Shown: piece after piece, positions 1 through 8,054 of the stretch
How the letters are laid out: the number at the start of each line of letters is the position of its first letter
Numbering within the stretch: the first letter of the stretch is position 1
Source: Mitsuaria sp. 7
GTDB taxonomy: Bacteria > Pseudomonadota > Gammaproteobacteria > Burkholderiales > Burkholderiaceae_C
Direction: 5' to 3'
NCBI RefSeq assembly: GCF_001653795.1
Contig: NZ_CP011514.1
Location: 1,968,976-2,032,975, forward strand
Length of the DNA stretch: 64,000 nucleotides
Position numbers and translations under genes: made by a program
The notes under the pieces: model-generated
Told to the model about the DNA's origin: nothing
Database searches by the model: none
Seen by the model: the letters and a program-made list of their open reading frames with translations, nothing else

Positions 1-555
1 ACGGTGTTGATCCTGGGCGCGGCGGGCGGTGTCGGCACGGCGGCGATCCAGATCGCGAAGGCGGCCGGCGCGCGGGTGATCGCGGCGGCCTCGTCGGATG
101 AGAAGTGCGCGCGTTGCCGCGAGATCGGCGCCGATGCCACGATCAACTACGCGAGCGGTTCGCTGCGCGACGAGATCAAGACCCTGACCGAGGGCAAAGG
201 TCCGGACGTCGTCTACGACCCGGTCGGCGGCGACCTGGCCGAGGCGGCCTTCCGCTCGATCGCCTGGCGCGGCCGCTACCTGGTGGTCGGTTTCGCGCAG
301 GGCAGCATCCCCGCCCTGCCGCTGAACCTGGCTCTGCTGAAGGGGGCCTCGCTGGTGGGCGTCTTCTGGGGAGAGTTCGCCAAGCGCGAGCCCAGGCGCA
401 ACGCCGCGATGATGATGGAACTCGCCCAGTGGTACGCGGCCGGCAAGATCCGCCCGGTGATCGACCAGGTGCTGCCGATGGAGGAGCTGCCCAAGGCATT
501 CGCGCGCATGGCGTCGCGGCAGGTGGTGGGCAAGCTGGTGGTCGTCAACGGCTGA
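1..555 (+). CDS. NADPH:quinone oxidoreductase-family protein, 3' part
   Basis: This is the C-terminal 184 residues of a zinc-binding-dehydrogenase-type (MDR superfamily) quinone oxidoreductase; the 5' part lies left of the window. The nucleotide-binding glycine motif GAAGGVG sits close to the cut end, followed by the alternating beta/alpha pattern of the Rossmann fold and a family-typical segment ending in VGKLVVVNG. The family reduces quinones or enones with NADPH in the cytoplasm. No zinc-ligand cluster is visible in this part, which fits the zinc-free quinone oxidoreductase branch. A tandem 11-bp repeat follows the stop codon. Confidence 0.85.
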   Translation, partial: TVLILGAAGGVGTAAIQIAKAAGARVIAAASSDEKCARCREIGADATINYASGSLRDEIKTLTEGKGPDVVYDPVGGDLAEAAFRSIAWRGRYLVVGFAQGSIPALPLNLALLKGASLVGVFWGEFAKREPRRNAAMMMELAQWYAAGKIRPVIDQVLPMEELPKAFARMASRQVVGKLVVVNG

Positions 556-573
556 TCGCCCGTCCTCGGGCCG

Positions 574-606
574 GTCGACCGCCCGTCGACCGCTCGTCGA
601 CCGCCG
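574..606. repeat. Three tandem 11-bp units
   Basis: Three head-to-tail copies of GTCGACCGCCC, the second and third each with one change (GTCGACCGCTC, GTCGACCGCCG). They lie between the quinone oxidoreductase stop and the response regulator start. The 11-bp period is about one helical turn and each unit carries the palindrome GTCGAC, so a binding-site array is possible, but chance slippage in GC-rich DNA is equally plausible. Confidence 0.6.
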
Positions 607-704
607 GAAGCGCCCTTGCCGCCTGTCGGACGACACCCTGTTTCACGGGGCATGCAAGCCCGGGGGGCGCTGCTAGGATGCGGCCAGCTATCGCTCCCCA
701 CACC

Positions 705-1445
705 ATGGCCGTCAAAGTTCTCATCGTCGAAGACAACCCCGTCGCCCGCAGCTTCCTGTGCCGCGTGGTGCGCGAAAGCTTCAGCGACGGCATGGAGATC
801 ACCGAGGCCGGTGACCTGGAAGGCGCGCGCCGGAATCTGGCGAAGGTGGAGGCCGAATCGCCCGCCACCGGCTACAAGCTGATCATGATCGACCTGGAGT
901 TGCCGGACGGCAACGGCATGGAGTTCCTGGGCGAGCTCGCCGGCAAGCCGGCGGTGAAGATCGTCACCACGCTCTATTCGGACGACGACCACCTCTTCCC
1001 CGCGCTGCAACGAGGCGCCGACGGCTACCTGCTGAAGGAAGACCGCTTCGAGGTGCTGGTGGAAGAGCTGCAGCGCATCGTGCGCGGCCAGCCGCCGCTG
1101 TCGCCGGCGATCGCGCGCCGGCTGCTGTCGCACTTCCGCCCGGGCTCGACCGGCGATTCGGGCCCGATGGGGCTGAACTCCGGCTTCGGCAGCCTGACCT
1201 CCTCGGCCACGCCGAGCACGCGCGGCGTCACGCTGGATCCGGTGCCCGAATGGGAACGCCTGACCCCGCGCGAGAACGAGGTGCTGACCTACCTCAGCAA
1301 GGGCTTCACGATCAAGGAGATCGCGAACCTCATGGGCATCAAGTGGTTCACCGTCAACGACCACATCAAGAGCATCTACAAGAAGCTCAACGTGTCGAGC
1401 CGCGCGGAAGCGGCGGTGCTGGCTTCGAAGCAGGGCTTGGTGTAA
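705..1445 (+). CDS. LuxR/NarL-family response regulator
   Basis: A 246-residue two-component response regulator. The receiver domain (about residues 4-130) has the acidic pair E9/D10, phospho-acceptor D63 in the stretch IDLELPDG, T88/T89 and K111 in GADGYLLKED. The C-terminal LuxR-type helix-turn-helix (about 180-246) begins LTPRENEVLTYLSKGF. The ATG at 705 is chosen because it places the receiver core at the N-terminus; the frame is open upstream but that stretch has no protein-like content. No histidine kinase is adjacent, so its partner is encoded elsewhere. A linker of about 40 Gly/Ser-rich residues joins the domains. Confidence 0.9.
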   Translation: MAVKVLIVEDNPVARSFLCRVVRESFSDGMEITEAGDLEGARRNLAKVEAESPATGYKLIMIDLELPDGNGMEFLGELAGKPAVKIVTTLYSDDDHLFPALQRGADGYLLKEDRFEVLVEELQRIVRGQPPLSPAIARRLLSHFRPGSTGDSGPMGLNSGFGSLTSSATPSTRGVTLDPVPEWERLTPRENEVLTYLSKGFTIKEIANLMGIKWFTVNDHIKSIYKKLNVSSRAEAAVLASKQGLV

Positions 1446-1472
1446 CTGCCGGACTGCTGATCACTCGCGCTG

Positions 1473-1497
1473 AAGGGCCGGCCACCGCCGGCCCTTT
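1473..1497 (+). terminator. Rho-independent-like terminator
   Basis: A near-perfect GC hairpin (arms 1473-1482 and 1487-1496, loop CACC) ending in a short T run lies 27 bp after the response regulator stop. The arms are AAGGGCCGGC and GCCGGCCCTT. It also sits just past the stop of the leftward TonB receptor gene and could serve both strands. Confidence 0.7.
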
Positions 1498-1549
1498 GCA
1501 TTTCCGGTCTCATCGCATCCCGGCCCTGCGGCCGGAACGTGACGGACGA

Positions 1550-3937
1550 TCACCAGCGATAACCGGCCTTCGCGTAGTACTGACGCCCGTTCGCCCCGAA
1601 CGGCGAGAACTGGTTGTAAGCCAGGATGCCGCCGATGGCGTTCGGCGTGATCACTCGATCGGGGTAGCGGTTGGTGACGTTGTCGATGCCGGCGCTGAGC
1701 GACCAGGCGCCCTGCTCCCATCCCGCCGACAGATCCAGCAGCCACGCCGGCCCGAAGGTCTGGTCGTTGGCCGCATTGGACTGGCGGATCACGAAGCTGC
1801 CGTAGCGGCTCGCCGCGGCGCGGACTATCCACGGGCCAAAGCGGTGTTCGGCGCCAAGCACCAGCTTGTCCTTCGGTGACCCGATCGTGGCGCGCGCCAG
1901 CGAGACACGGTCGATCAGCTCCAGGTTGCTGGCGGTCAGGATGGCCGGGTTGTCGTCGACATGCCGGATCGAATTCTTGTTGTGGTTGTAGGCCACCGTG
2001 TACTGGCCGCGACCCGCGCCGCCCCAGTCCTGCTGCCACGTGCTCACGATGTCCACGCCGCGCGTGCGCGTGTCCAGCGCGTTGGTGAAGTAGCGGCCCG
2101 CGCTGACCAGCACGCCTTGCGCCGCCAACTGGTTGCGCAGCGCGGCGGGCAGCGTCAGGTTGGCCGACAGCAGGACGCGGTCGTCGATGTCGATCTGGTA
2201 GACATCGACCGTCGTCTGCCATTGCGCCAGCGGCTGCAGCAGCAGGCCCAGGCTCACATTGCGCGACTTCTCCGCCTTCAGCGGCTTCGCGCCCAGCGCC
2301 GCTGCGGGCGCCGATTCGACCGGGAAAGTGCCGGCGTCGACCAGCGCGCCGTTGATCAGGTTGGTCGACGTGGTGGCGAAGTACTGCTGCGCCAGCGACG
2401 GCGCGCGGAAGCCGGTGGAGACAGTGCCGCGCAGCGCCACGGCCGGCGAGAACACATAGCGGCCCGACAACTTGGCCGAGGTCGCGCTGCCGAAGTCGTT
2501 GTAGTGCTCGGCGCGCAGCGCGGCGGAGGCGCTGAAGGCCTTCGTTACCTGGCCTTCGAGGCTGGCGTAGGCGGCGATGTCGTGGCGCGAATGCGCGCCG
2601 GCGTTGCTCGGCTGGAAGCCGGGGAAGCCGGAGGCGCCGCCGCTCTGATACGACGCGGGTTCGCCGGCGTCGATCTCATAGCGCTCGCGACGAGCCTCTG
2701 CGCCAAACGCCAAGGTCCACGGCGCGGCGAGGCCGATGTCGACCTCACGCGACAGGTCCAGGTTCAGCACCGTCTGCTGATTGCTGAGCCGGCCCGCATC
2801 GAAGCGTGTCGGACTCGCATTGCCGAGCGAATAGTTCGCCGTGTTGGCCACGTCGATGTCGAAGCGGTTGCGGCCATGGTTGACGCTCGCATCCCAGGAC
2901 CAGCCGGCGAGTTCGCCGCGCACGCCGGCCACGATGCCGGTGTCGACCGTGGTGCTCTGCTCCAGCGGCAGGAAGCCTTCCGGATACAAGCCCGCGACGT
3001 TGTTGGCGACGGCGGTTGCGCGGGTCCGCCAGAACGCGGCGGAGACCGTGTCGCGATGGCTCAGCGTGGCGACGGCATAGGCCTGCAGGCTGCCGGTCAG
3101 CGCGATCGCGGCGTTGATCACGGCGGACTGCTGATGGCTGTCCGGATCGCCGAGGCGGTTGTTGACCTGGCCGAAGCGGGGTTCGGTCGCCGCTTCACGC
3201 GTGTCGACGCCGGCGCGGTTGGTGCGCTGCTGATGGCGGTTCTCGAGCGCGAAGCGCACCCAGCCGTCCTGACCGAGTGCGAAGCCCGCGCTGGCCGACT
3301 CGGTGTGGCGGAAGCCGTCGCCTGAATCGGTCTGGCCGACCTCGGCGTTGATGCTGCCGCCCTTGGCGCCCTTCTTGAGCACGATGTTGATCACGCCGGC
3401 GATCGCGTCGGAGCCGTACTGCGCGGCGGCGCCGTCGCGCAGGACTTCGACGCGCTCGATGGCGGCGAACGGGATGGTGTTCAGGTCCACCGGCGCGGAG
3501 CCGCGGCCCTGCGTGCCGTTGATGTTGACGACCGCGGTAGTGTGGCGACGCTTGCCGTCGATCAGCACGAGGGTCTGATCGGGCGAGAGTCCGCGCAACT
3601 GCGCGGGTCGCACGGCGTCGGAGGCGTCGGTCAGCGACGGACGCGGGAAGTTCAGCGACGGCAACAGCTGGCCCAGTGCGGTCGCGAGTTCAGACGTCCC
3701 GGTGCGTTGCAGATCAGCGACGCTGAGGACGTCGACGGGCGATTCGGACTCCGCGACGGTCCGGTTCACGCGACGCGTGCCTGTGACGACGACCTGCTGG
3801 AGTTGATCACCGGCGGCGGCGGCCGACGATGTTGCTGTCTGCGTCTGAGCCTGTACGACGGGTGCGAGGCTGGCGATGGCGGCGAGCGCAACGGCGCTCA
3901 GCGGGATCTGCGGGCGGAAGGACGAACGGAGGGACAT
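1550..3937 (-). CDS. TonB-dependent receptor
   Basis: A 795-residue outer-membrane receptor that would import an iron complex or other large substrate using TonB/proton-motive force. The N-terminus has a signal peptide ending near APVVQAQ, then a plug domain with [25 protein letters not shown] and the conserved [20 protein letters not shown], followed by a long beta-barrel region ending in an aromatic residue (GYRW). The ATG at 3937 is preferred over an upstream in-frame start because it begins the signal peptide directly. It is a single gene with no adjacent TonB, sigma factor or binding protein, so its substrate cannot be told. It ends head-to-head with the response regulator's terminator. 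Confidence 0.93.
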   Translation of the reverse strand: MSLRSSFRPQIPLSAVALAAIASLAPVVQAQTQTATSSAAAAGDQLQQVVVTGTRRVNRTVAESESPVDVLSVADLQRTGTSELATALGQLLPSLNFPRPSLTDASDAVRPAQLRGLSPDQTLVLIDGKRRHTTAVVNINGTQGRGSAPVDLNTIPFAAIERVEVLRDGAAAQYGSDAIAGVINIVLKKGAKGGSINAEVGQTDSGDGFRHTESASAGFALGQDGWVRFALENRHQQRTNRAGVDTREAATEPRFGQVNNRLGDPDSHQQSAVINAAIALTGSLQAYAVATLSHRDTVSAAFWRTRATAVANNVAGLYPEGFLPLEQSTTVDTGIVAGVRGELAGWSWDASVNHGRNRFDIDVANTANYSLGNASPTRFDAGRLSNQQTVLNLDLSREVDIGLAAPWTLAFGAEARRERYEIDAGEPASYQSGGASGFPGFQPSNAGAHSRHDIAAYASLEGQVTKAFSASAALRAEHYNDFGSATSAKLSGRYVFSPAVALRGTVSTGFRAPSLAQQYFATTSTNLINGALVDAGTFPVESAPAAALGAKPLKAEKSRNVSLGLLLQPLAQWQTTVDVYQIDIDDRVLLSANLTLPAALRNQLAAQGVLVSAGRYFTNALDTRTRGVDIVSTWQQDWGGAGRGQYTVAYNHNKNSIRHVDDNPAILTASNLELIDRVSLARATIGSPKDKLVLGAEHRFGPWIVRAAASRYGSFVIRQSNAANDQTFGPAWLLDLSAGWEQGAWSLSAGIDNVTNRYPDRVITPNAIGGILAYNQFSPFGANGRQYYAKAGYRW

Positions 3938-4048
3938 GGGGGCTTTCGGGGATTCATCAGTCACGACAACCTCATAGCCTGCGGGCGTTGGCGTGCCCGG
4001 CCAACGAAGCGCGACGCACAAGCAAATGCGAAGGACGAGCTTCTGCCT

Positions 4049-4984
4049 CTATCGCAACTGCGTCAGCACCACCGCCAGCGTCCCCAGCGACAGCACCGTC
4101 GACACCAGCGTGGTGGTCGACGACACCCCGACGTCCCGTCGGTAGAACTCCGCCAGCATGAACGGCCCGGTGCCTGTGGGCAGCGCGGCGAGCAGCACGG
4201 CGGCGCCCGCGCTGTGCGGCGGCAGCATGAAGACGTGGTTCGCCAGCCACCACGTCAGGCCCGGCAGCGCGAGCAGCTTCACCGCCACGAGCGCCCAGGC
4301 GGTGCCGCGATCGGCGCGTCGCACCGGGCAGTCCGCGAGGAACACGCCCAGCGCGACCAGCGCGCATGGCGTCGCCGCCTGGCCGAGCAGTTGCAGGAAG
4401 GTATGCGCCACCTCGGGCAGCGCAACACCTGTCCCCGACCACGCCGCGCCGAGCAGCGGCGACAGTACCAGCGGATGTTTCAGCGAGCGCCACAACGCCG
4501 CGCCCACCCGACGGGCCCGGCTGCGCCCATCGCCTTGCAGGCCGAGCTCGATCAACACGATCGCCACGGAGAACAGCACGCACACGACGATCAACGTGGC
4601 GATCGTCGCCTCCACCTGGCTGCCGCGGCCGAAGACCAGCAGACAAAGGGGCAGGCCCACATAGCCCGTGTTCGAGTACGACGCCGCCACGGCTTCGACC
4701 GAGGCGTCCGCCATGGGCCGTCCGGCGCGCAGTCGCGCGAGGAAGACCGCCGCAAAGACCGACGCCGTCGCCAGCCCGAAAGCGCCGACGAAGCCAGGCT
4801 GCCACAACGCGGCCCAGCTGCTGTGCGCGGTGATGTCGAAGAGCAAGGCCGGCAGCGCGAGCCACACGACGAAGGCGTTGAGCACGCTCGCCGCATGGCC
4901 GTCGAGCAGCGACAGCCGCCGCGCGCCGTAGCCTGCCGCAATCAGGCCGAAGAGTGGGAGCAGGATGCTCAGCGTCGCGGGCAT
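4049..4984 (-). CDS. AEC-family (auxin efflux carrier-like) transporter
   Basis: A 311-residue inner-membrane permease of the AEC family, whose bacterial members export or import small carboxylates such as malonate or malate. About ten hydrophobic segments are visible, split by a basic cytoplasmic loop near the middle ([19 protein letters not shown]). Family-like segments include NTGYVGLPL and [15 protein letters not shown]. The ATG at 4984 starts 4 bp after the stop of the small membrane protein gene upstream, which supports that start and a shared transcript. The substrate is not determined. Confidence 0.88.
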   Translation of the reverse strand: MPATLSILLPLFGLIAAGYGARRLSLLDGHAASVLNAFVVWLALPALLFDITAHSSWAALWQPGFVGAFGLATASVFAAVFLARLRAGRPMADASVEAVAASYSNTGYVGLPLCLLVFGRGSQVEATIATLIVVCVLFSVAIVLIELGLQGDGRSRARRVGAALWRSLKHPLVLSPLLGAAWSGTGVALPEVAHTFLQLLGQAATPCALVALGVFLADCPVRRADRGTAWALVAVKLLALPGLTWWLANHVFMLPPHSAGAAVLLAALPTGTGPFMLAEFYRRDVGVSSTTTLVSTVLSLGTLAVVLTQLR

Positions 4985-4988
4985 GAAG

Positions 4989-5279
4989 TCATTCGGCCGG
5001 ATCGAGCTTGGGCGGAACCCCATCCTGCTGCCATTGCGCCATCATCCGCTTGTAGCGCCGCGGCATCAGATGGCGCAGCAGCACGCCCAGCATCAGGAGC
5101 GTGCCCAGCAGTCGGGCGCCTTCGCTGTCGCGCGACAGGAGATGGAGCACGATCTTGCCCGTGAGGACGAGCCCAAAGAGCTCGATCACTCCGGCCGCGC
5201 CCGACAGCAGGTAGGCCAAGGCCATCGCTGCGGCGACGACGCTTGCGCCGATGAGCACGTCCCCAGGCTGCTGTTTCAT
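4989..5279 (-). CDS. Small membrane protein, unknown function
   Basis: A 96-residue protein with two or three hydrophobic segments (about residues 8-24, 27-47 and 53-70) followed by a basic, soluble tail. I do not recognise a family. It sits 13 bp downstream of the acetyltransferase gene and 4 bp upstream of the AEC transporter, so it is the middle gene of a probable three-gene operon. A role with the transporter is possible, but nothing in the sequence shows it. Confidence 0.7.
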   Translation of the reverse strand: MKQQPGDVLIGASVVAAAMALAYLLSGAAGVIELFGLVLTGKIVLHLLSRDSEGARLLGTLLMLGVLLRHLMPRRYKRMMAQWQQDGVPPKLDPAE

Positions 5280-5292
5280 CCGCGACCGCCCT

Positions 5293-5967
5293 TCAACCCG
5301 CCGGCCGCTGGGTTTCGCCCCACTGCGGATTGATCAGCGCGAAGGTCTCGTGATCGCGCCACGCGCCGTCGATGAACAGGTAGCGCGGGCTGAAGCCCTC
5401 ACGCCGGAAGCCGAGCCGCTCCAGCACGCGACGGCTGCGCGCGTTCTCCGGCCGGACCGACGCCTGAACGCGGTGCAGCGACACCGCCGGCCCGAACGCT
5501 TCGTCAATCAGATGCGTCAGCGCTTCCTGCATCAGCCCGCCGCCGACGCAGCCCTCATCCAGGCTGTAGCCCAGCATCGCGCTCTGGAACACGCCGCGCG
5601 CCACGTCCGACAAGGCGCACACGCCGATCACCCGCTCAGGCTCGTCCGCCAGCGACAGCCAGTAACGCCAGATCGTGCCCGCATCGAAAGCGGCCTCTTC
5701 GCGAGCGAGGCGGGCTCGCGTGACGTCCGGCTCCCAATGATTCGCAGGCCGCGTCGGATCCCAGCGCGCGAAGTGCGCGAGGTTGCGCGACTGGTAGTCG
5801 ATCGTGGCGTCGGCCAGCGCGGGCGTGGACGCCCGCATCAGCAGGCGCCCGGTCCGCAGCAGCTTGAGCGGCGATCCGGCGCGGATATCGGCTGAAGCGT
5901 CGACCGGGGCAACGGCAGCGGCGTTGCCGGGGAGTTCGGCAGGAGGCTCGACAGGAAAAGCAGGCAT
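5293..5967 (-). CDS. GNAT-family N-acetyltransferase (RimJ/RimL-like)
   Basis: A 224-residue acetyltransferase. The first 35-40 residues are Pro/Ala-rich and probably disordered; the GNAT fold follows, with the RimJ-type signatures LLRTGRLLMRAS near its start and RPENARSRRVLERLGF at the acetyl-CoA/C-terminal motif. The family acetylates N-termini of ribosomal proteins or small amines. The ATG at 5967 is chosen; the frame extends upstream to 6087, but that stretch is not protein-like and overlaps the promoter side. First gene of a leftward unit with the membrane protein and the AEC transporter. Confidence 0.87.
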   Translation of the reverse strand: MPAFPVEPPAELPGNAAAVAPVDASADIRAGSPLKLLRTGRLLMRASTPALADATIDYQSRNLAHFARWDPTRPANHWEPDVTRARLAREEAAFDAGTIWRYWLSLADEPERVIGVCALSDVARGVFQSAMLGYSLDEGCVGGGLMQEALTHLIDEAFGPAVSLHRVQASVRPENARSRRVLERLGFRREGFSPRYLFIDGAWRDHETFALINPQWGETQRPAG

Positions 5968-6113
5968 GGCGCAACTGTAGTCGCCCGATACGACCTCACG
6001 AGCGGATGTCGCAATCCACTTCAAAGATGTCGTTTGTGACCGTTCATTCCTCTGAGACTCGTCGATAGAGTTCACTTCGTTGTCCAACCCGTCGATCTGA
6101 CAAGGAGCTCACC

Positions 6114-6404
6114 ATGAAGGTTTTCGCCATCGCTTCCCCCACCGCGTCGCTGACCCCGCAGGCGATCGAGTCGCACATGCCCGCCGAGGTCCACGACACC
6201 GTCCGGATGTACCTCTCCGGCAAGGTCGACCAGTTCTGGTTCCAGGAAAAGGCCGGTCCGATCTTCCTGATGGACGTCCCGTCGCTGGAAGACGCCAAGG
6301 CCACGCTGGACGCACTGCCGCTGGTGGCCGACGGACTCATGAGCTATGAGCTGCGACCGGTCGTGCCGCTGATGCCGCTCGCGCGTCTGATTCCGGCGAA
6401 GTGA
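6114..6404 (+). CDS. Small conserved-type protein, possible alpha/beta-barrel (YciI/muconolactone-isomerase-like)
   Basis: A 96-residue soluble protein with no signal peptide. Its alternation of a beta strand (MKVFAIAS), long helices and a strand near SYELRPVVPL suggests a ferredoxin-like dimeric alpha/beta-barrel of the YciI/muconolactone isomerase type; this is inference from pattern, not from catalytic residues. A strong ribosome binding site AAGGAG lies 7 bp before the ATG. It converges on the GlxA-type regulator gene with the two stop codons directly abutting at 6404/6405. Confidence 0.7.
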   Translation: MKVFAIASPTASLTPQAIESHMPAEVHDTVRMYLSGKVDQFWFQEKAGPIFLMDVPSLEDAKATLDALPLVADGLMSYELRPVVPLMPLARLIPAK

Positions 6405-7370
6405 TCAGCGCAGGTCGTTGCGCAGTTCGCGCACGCCGCGTCCCAGCCGCTGACGGAGCAAGGTGCCCAACGTTGCGCCGTCGGCGTAGCCGACTTCCGC
6501 GGCGATGGCCTCGAGGTCCAGCCCGCTCCCATGCAGCAACGACTGCGCGCGCTCGACGCGCAGGTCCTGGAAGTAGTCCAGCGGCGACTTGCCCAGCACC
6601 GCCTGGCAGCGCCGCTGCAAGGTGCGCGCCGTCGTCGCCAGCGCGGCGGCGGCGTCCTGCAGCGAAAACCCGTCCTTCAGCCGCGCGCGCGACCAGCGCT
6701 CGAAGCTCAGGATCAGCGGGTCCGATTGCGCCAGGTGATTCGGGATGATGTACGGCGCCTGCAGGCTGCGGATGTCGGCAAGCAGGTAACGCGACACCAG
6801 CGCCGCCAGCTCCGGACTCGCCTTGCGGATCAGCCACAGCGCGAGGTCGAGGTGCCCCATCGCCGCGCCCGCCGTGACGCCGACATCGGTCGGCACCAGC
6901 ATCCGTGATTCGTCGAGTGCGACCTTCGGATAGCGCTGGCGGAACAGCGGCGAGAGCGACCAGGTCGTCGTCGCCTCGCGGCCGTCGAGCAGGCCCGCTT
7001 CCGCGACGACGAAGGTCCCGATGCAGGACGCGCCGATCGGCACGCCCTTCGCGTGCCAGGTCCGCAACTGATCCATCGCGTCGGCCACGTCGCGCTGTTC
7101 GAGCGCGGGCAGCAGACGGTCCGGCGTGGTCGCGGCCAGCGCGGGCATGAGGACCCAGTCCGGACGCGAGCGCGACGAGATCGCCTGCACCGGCACCGTC
7201 AGCCCCTGGCCCGAGCGCACACGCTTCCTCACGCCGACGATCGTCACGTCGAACGGCGGCGCCAGCCCCGGCAGCAGCGCCGACAGGTTGTTGGCGGCCC
7301 GCAATGCGTCGAGCGTCACCGCCAGCCCGGTGTCGAAGTGACCTTCCAGCGCGAGCACCGAAACCTTCAT
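6405..7370 (-). CDS. GlxA-type AraC-family regulator with DJ-1/PfpI domain
   Basis: A 321-residue transcription factor. Residues 1-180 form a DJ-1/PfpI-like amidotransferase fold with the nucleophile-elbow segment GASCIGTFVVAEAGLL; residues about 220-321 carry the double AraC helix-turn-helix (TARTLQRRCQAVLGKSPLDYFQDLR). Members commonly sense small metabolites and activate nearby catabolic genes. The ATG at 7370 begins the first strand directly (MKVSVLAL); the frame is open upstream to 7472 but lacks conserved content. It is divergent from the DUF2946-like/TonB receptor unit. Confidence 0.88.
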   Translation of the reverse strand: MKVSVLALEGHFDTGLAVTLDALRAANNLSALLPGLAPPFDVTIVGVRKRVRSGQGLTVPVQAISSRSRPDWVLMPALAATTPDRLLPALEQRDVADAMDQLRTWHAKGVPIGASCIGTFVVAEAGLLDGREATTTWSLSPLFRQRYPKVALDESRMLVPTDVGVTAGAAMGHLDLALWLIRKASPELAALVSRYLLADIRSLQAPYIIPNHLAQSDPLILSFERWSRARLKDGFSLQDAAAALATTARTLQRRCQAVLGKSPLDYFQDLRVERAQSLLHGSGLDLEAIAAEVGYADGATLGTLLRQRLGRGVRELRNDLR

Positions 7371-7509
7371 GTCGCAATTCACCTGTTGATGATGATTTAC
7401 GACTCTACCAGCGAGTGAATACCCGGAGCGGACGCGCATGACCAACGGAGCGTCACGAAGTCCGGTGCACAATCCCGCCCGCGCTTTTCAACGCCTTGCC
7501 TCTGAATCG

Positions 7510-7938
7510 ATGCCTCGCTTCAACCGGTCCCTCACGCTGTGGACGTTCGCCCTGCTGGTGGCGAGCGTGCTGCTGGCGTGGCCGTTGCACGAGGCCCTGC
7601 ACGTGAGTCAGCCGATCACCGCATTGAGCGGCGCTTCGACGTCCTCCGTTGAAGGAACGACCTCCGACGCCGCCGCCGACTTCGACGCCGTCATCGCGTC
7701 CGCCTTCGACGATCACGGCGATGCCGACGGCCCTGACGGGGTCAGCGGCGCCGGCGAAGCCAAGGGCGGCGGCTGCGCGTGGTGCCTGTTCCATGCGCAG
7801 CTCTTCGCGGCATCGGACACGCCGCTCGTCTTCAGCTTCCATGCGGAAGCTTCTTCCCCGCCCATCGCGCCTCCCAGTGGCTTGCCCACCGGGCGCTGCG
7901 CACTCGCGGCCGAACCTCGAGGTCCACCCCGGGCCTGA
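7510..7938 (+). CDS. Small DUF2946-like secreted/membrane protein
   Basis: A 142-residue protein with an N-terminal hydrophobic segment (about 8-28), an acidic Asp/Ala/Gly-rich middle and a CAWCLFHAQ motif near residue 97. A Cys-x-x-Cys-Leu-x-His pattern after a signal anchor is typical of DUF2946 proteins, which often sit next to copper- or metal-linked TonB receptors. The resemblance is limited to this motif and layout. The ATG at 7510 gives a clean signal anchor; a start at 7438 is possible. It lies just upstream of the TonB receptor on the same strand. Confidence 0.6.
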   Translation: MPRFNRSLTLWTFALLVASVLLAWPLHEALHVSQPITALSGASTSSVEGTTSDAAADFDAVIASAFDDHGDADGPDGVSGAGEAKGGGCAWCLFHAQLFAASDTPLVFSFHAEASSPPIAPPSGLPTGRCALAAEPRGPPRA

Positions 7939-8054
7939 GTCTGCGTCCTCTCCGGACGCCTGACCTCTCCACGTCTTCACGGCTTCATCCGCACCTCCGG
8001 TGCCGGGTGACGGCCGCGCTTGGCGTCGACTTCCCTCCTCCCGGGCCCTCTCTC

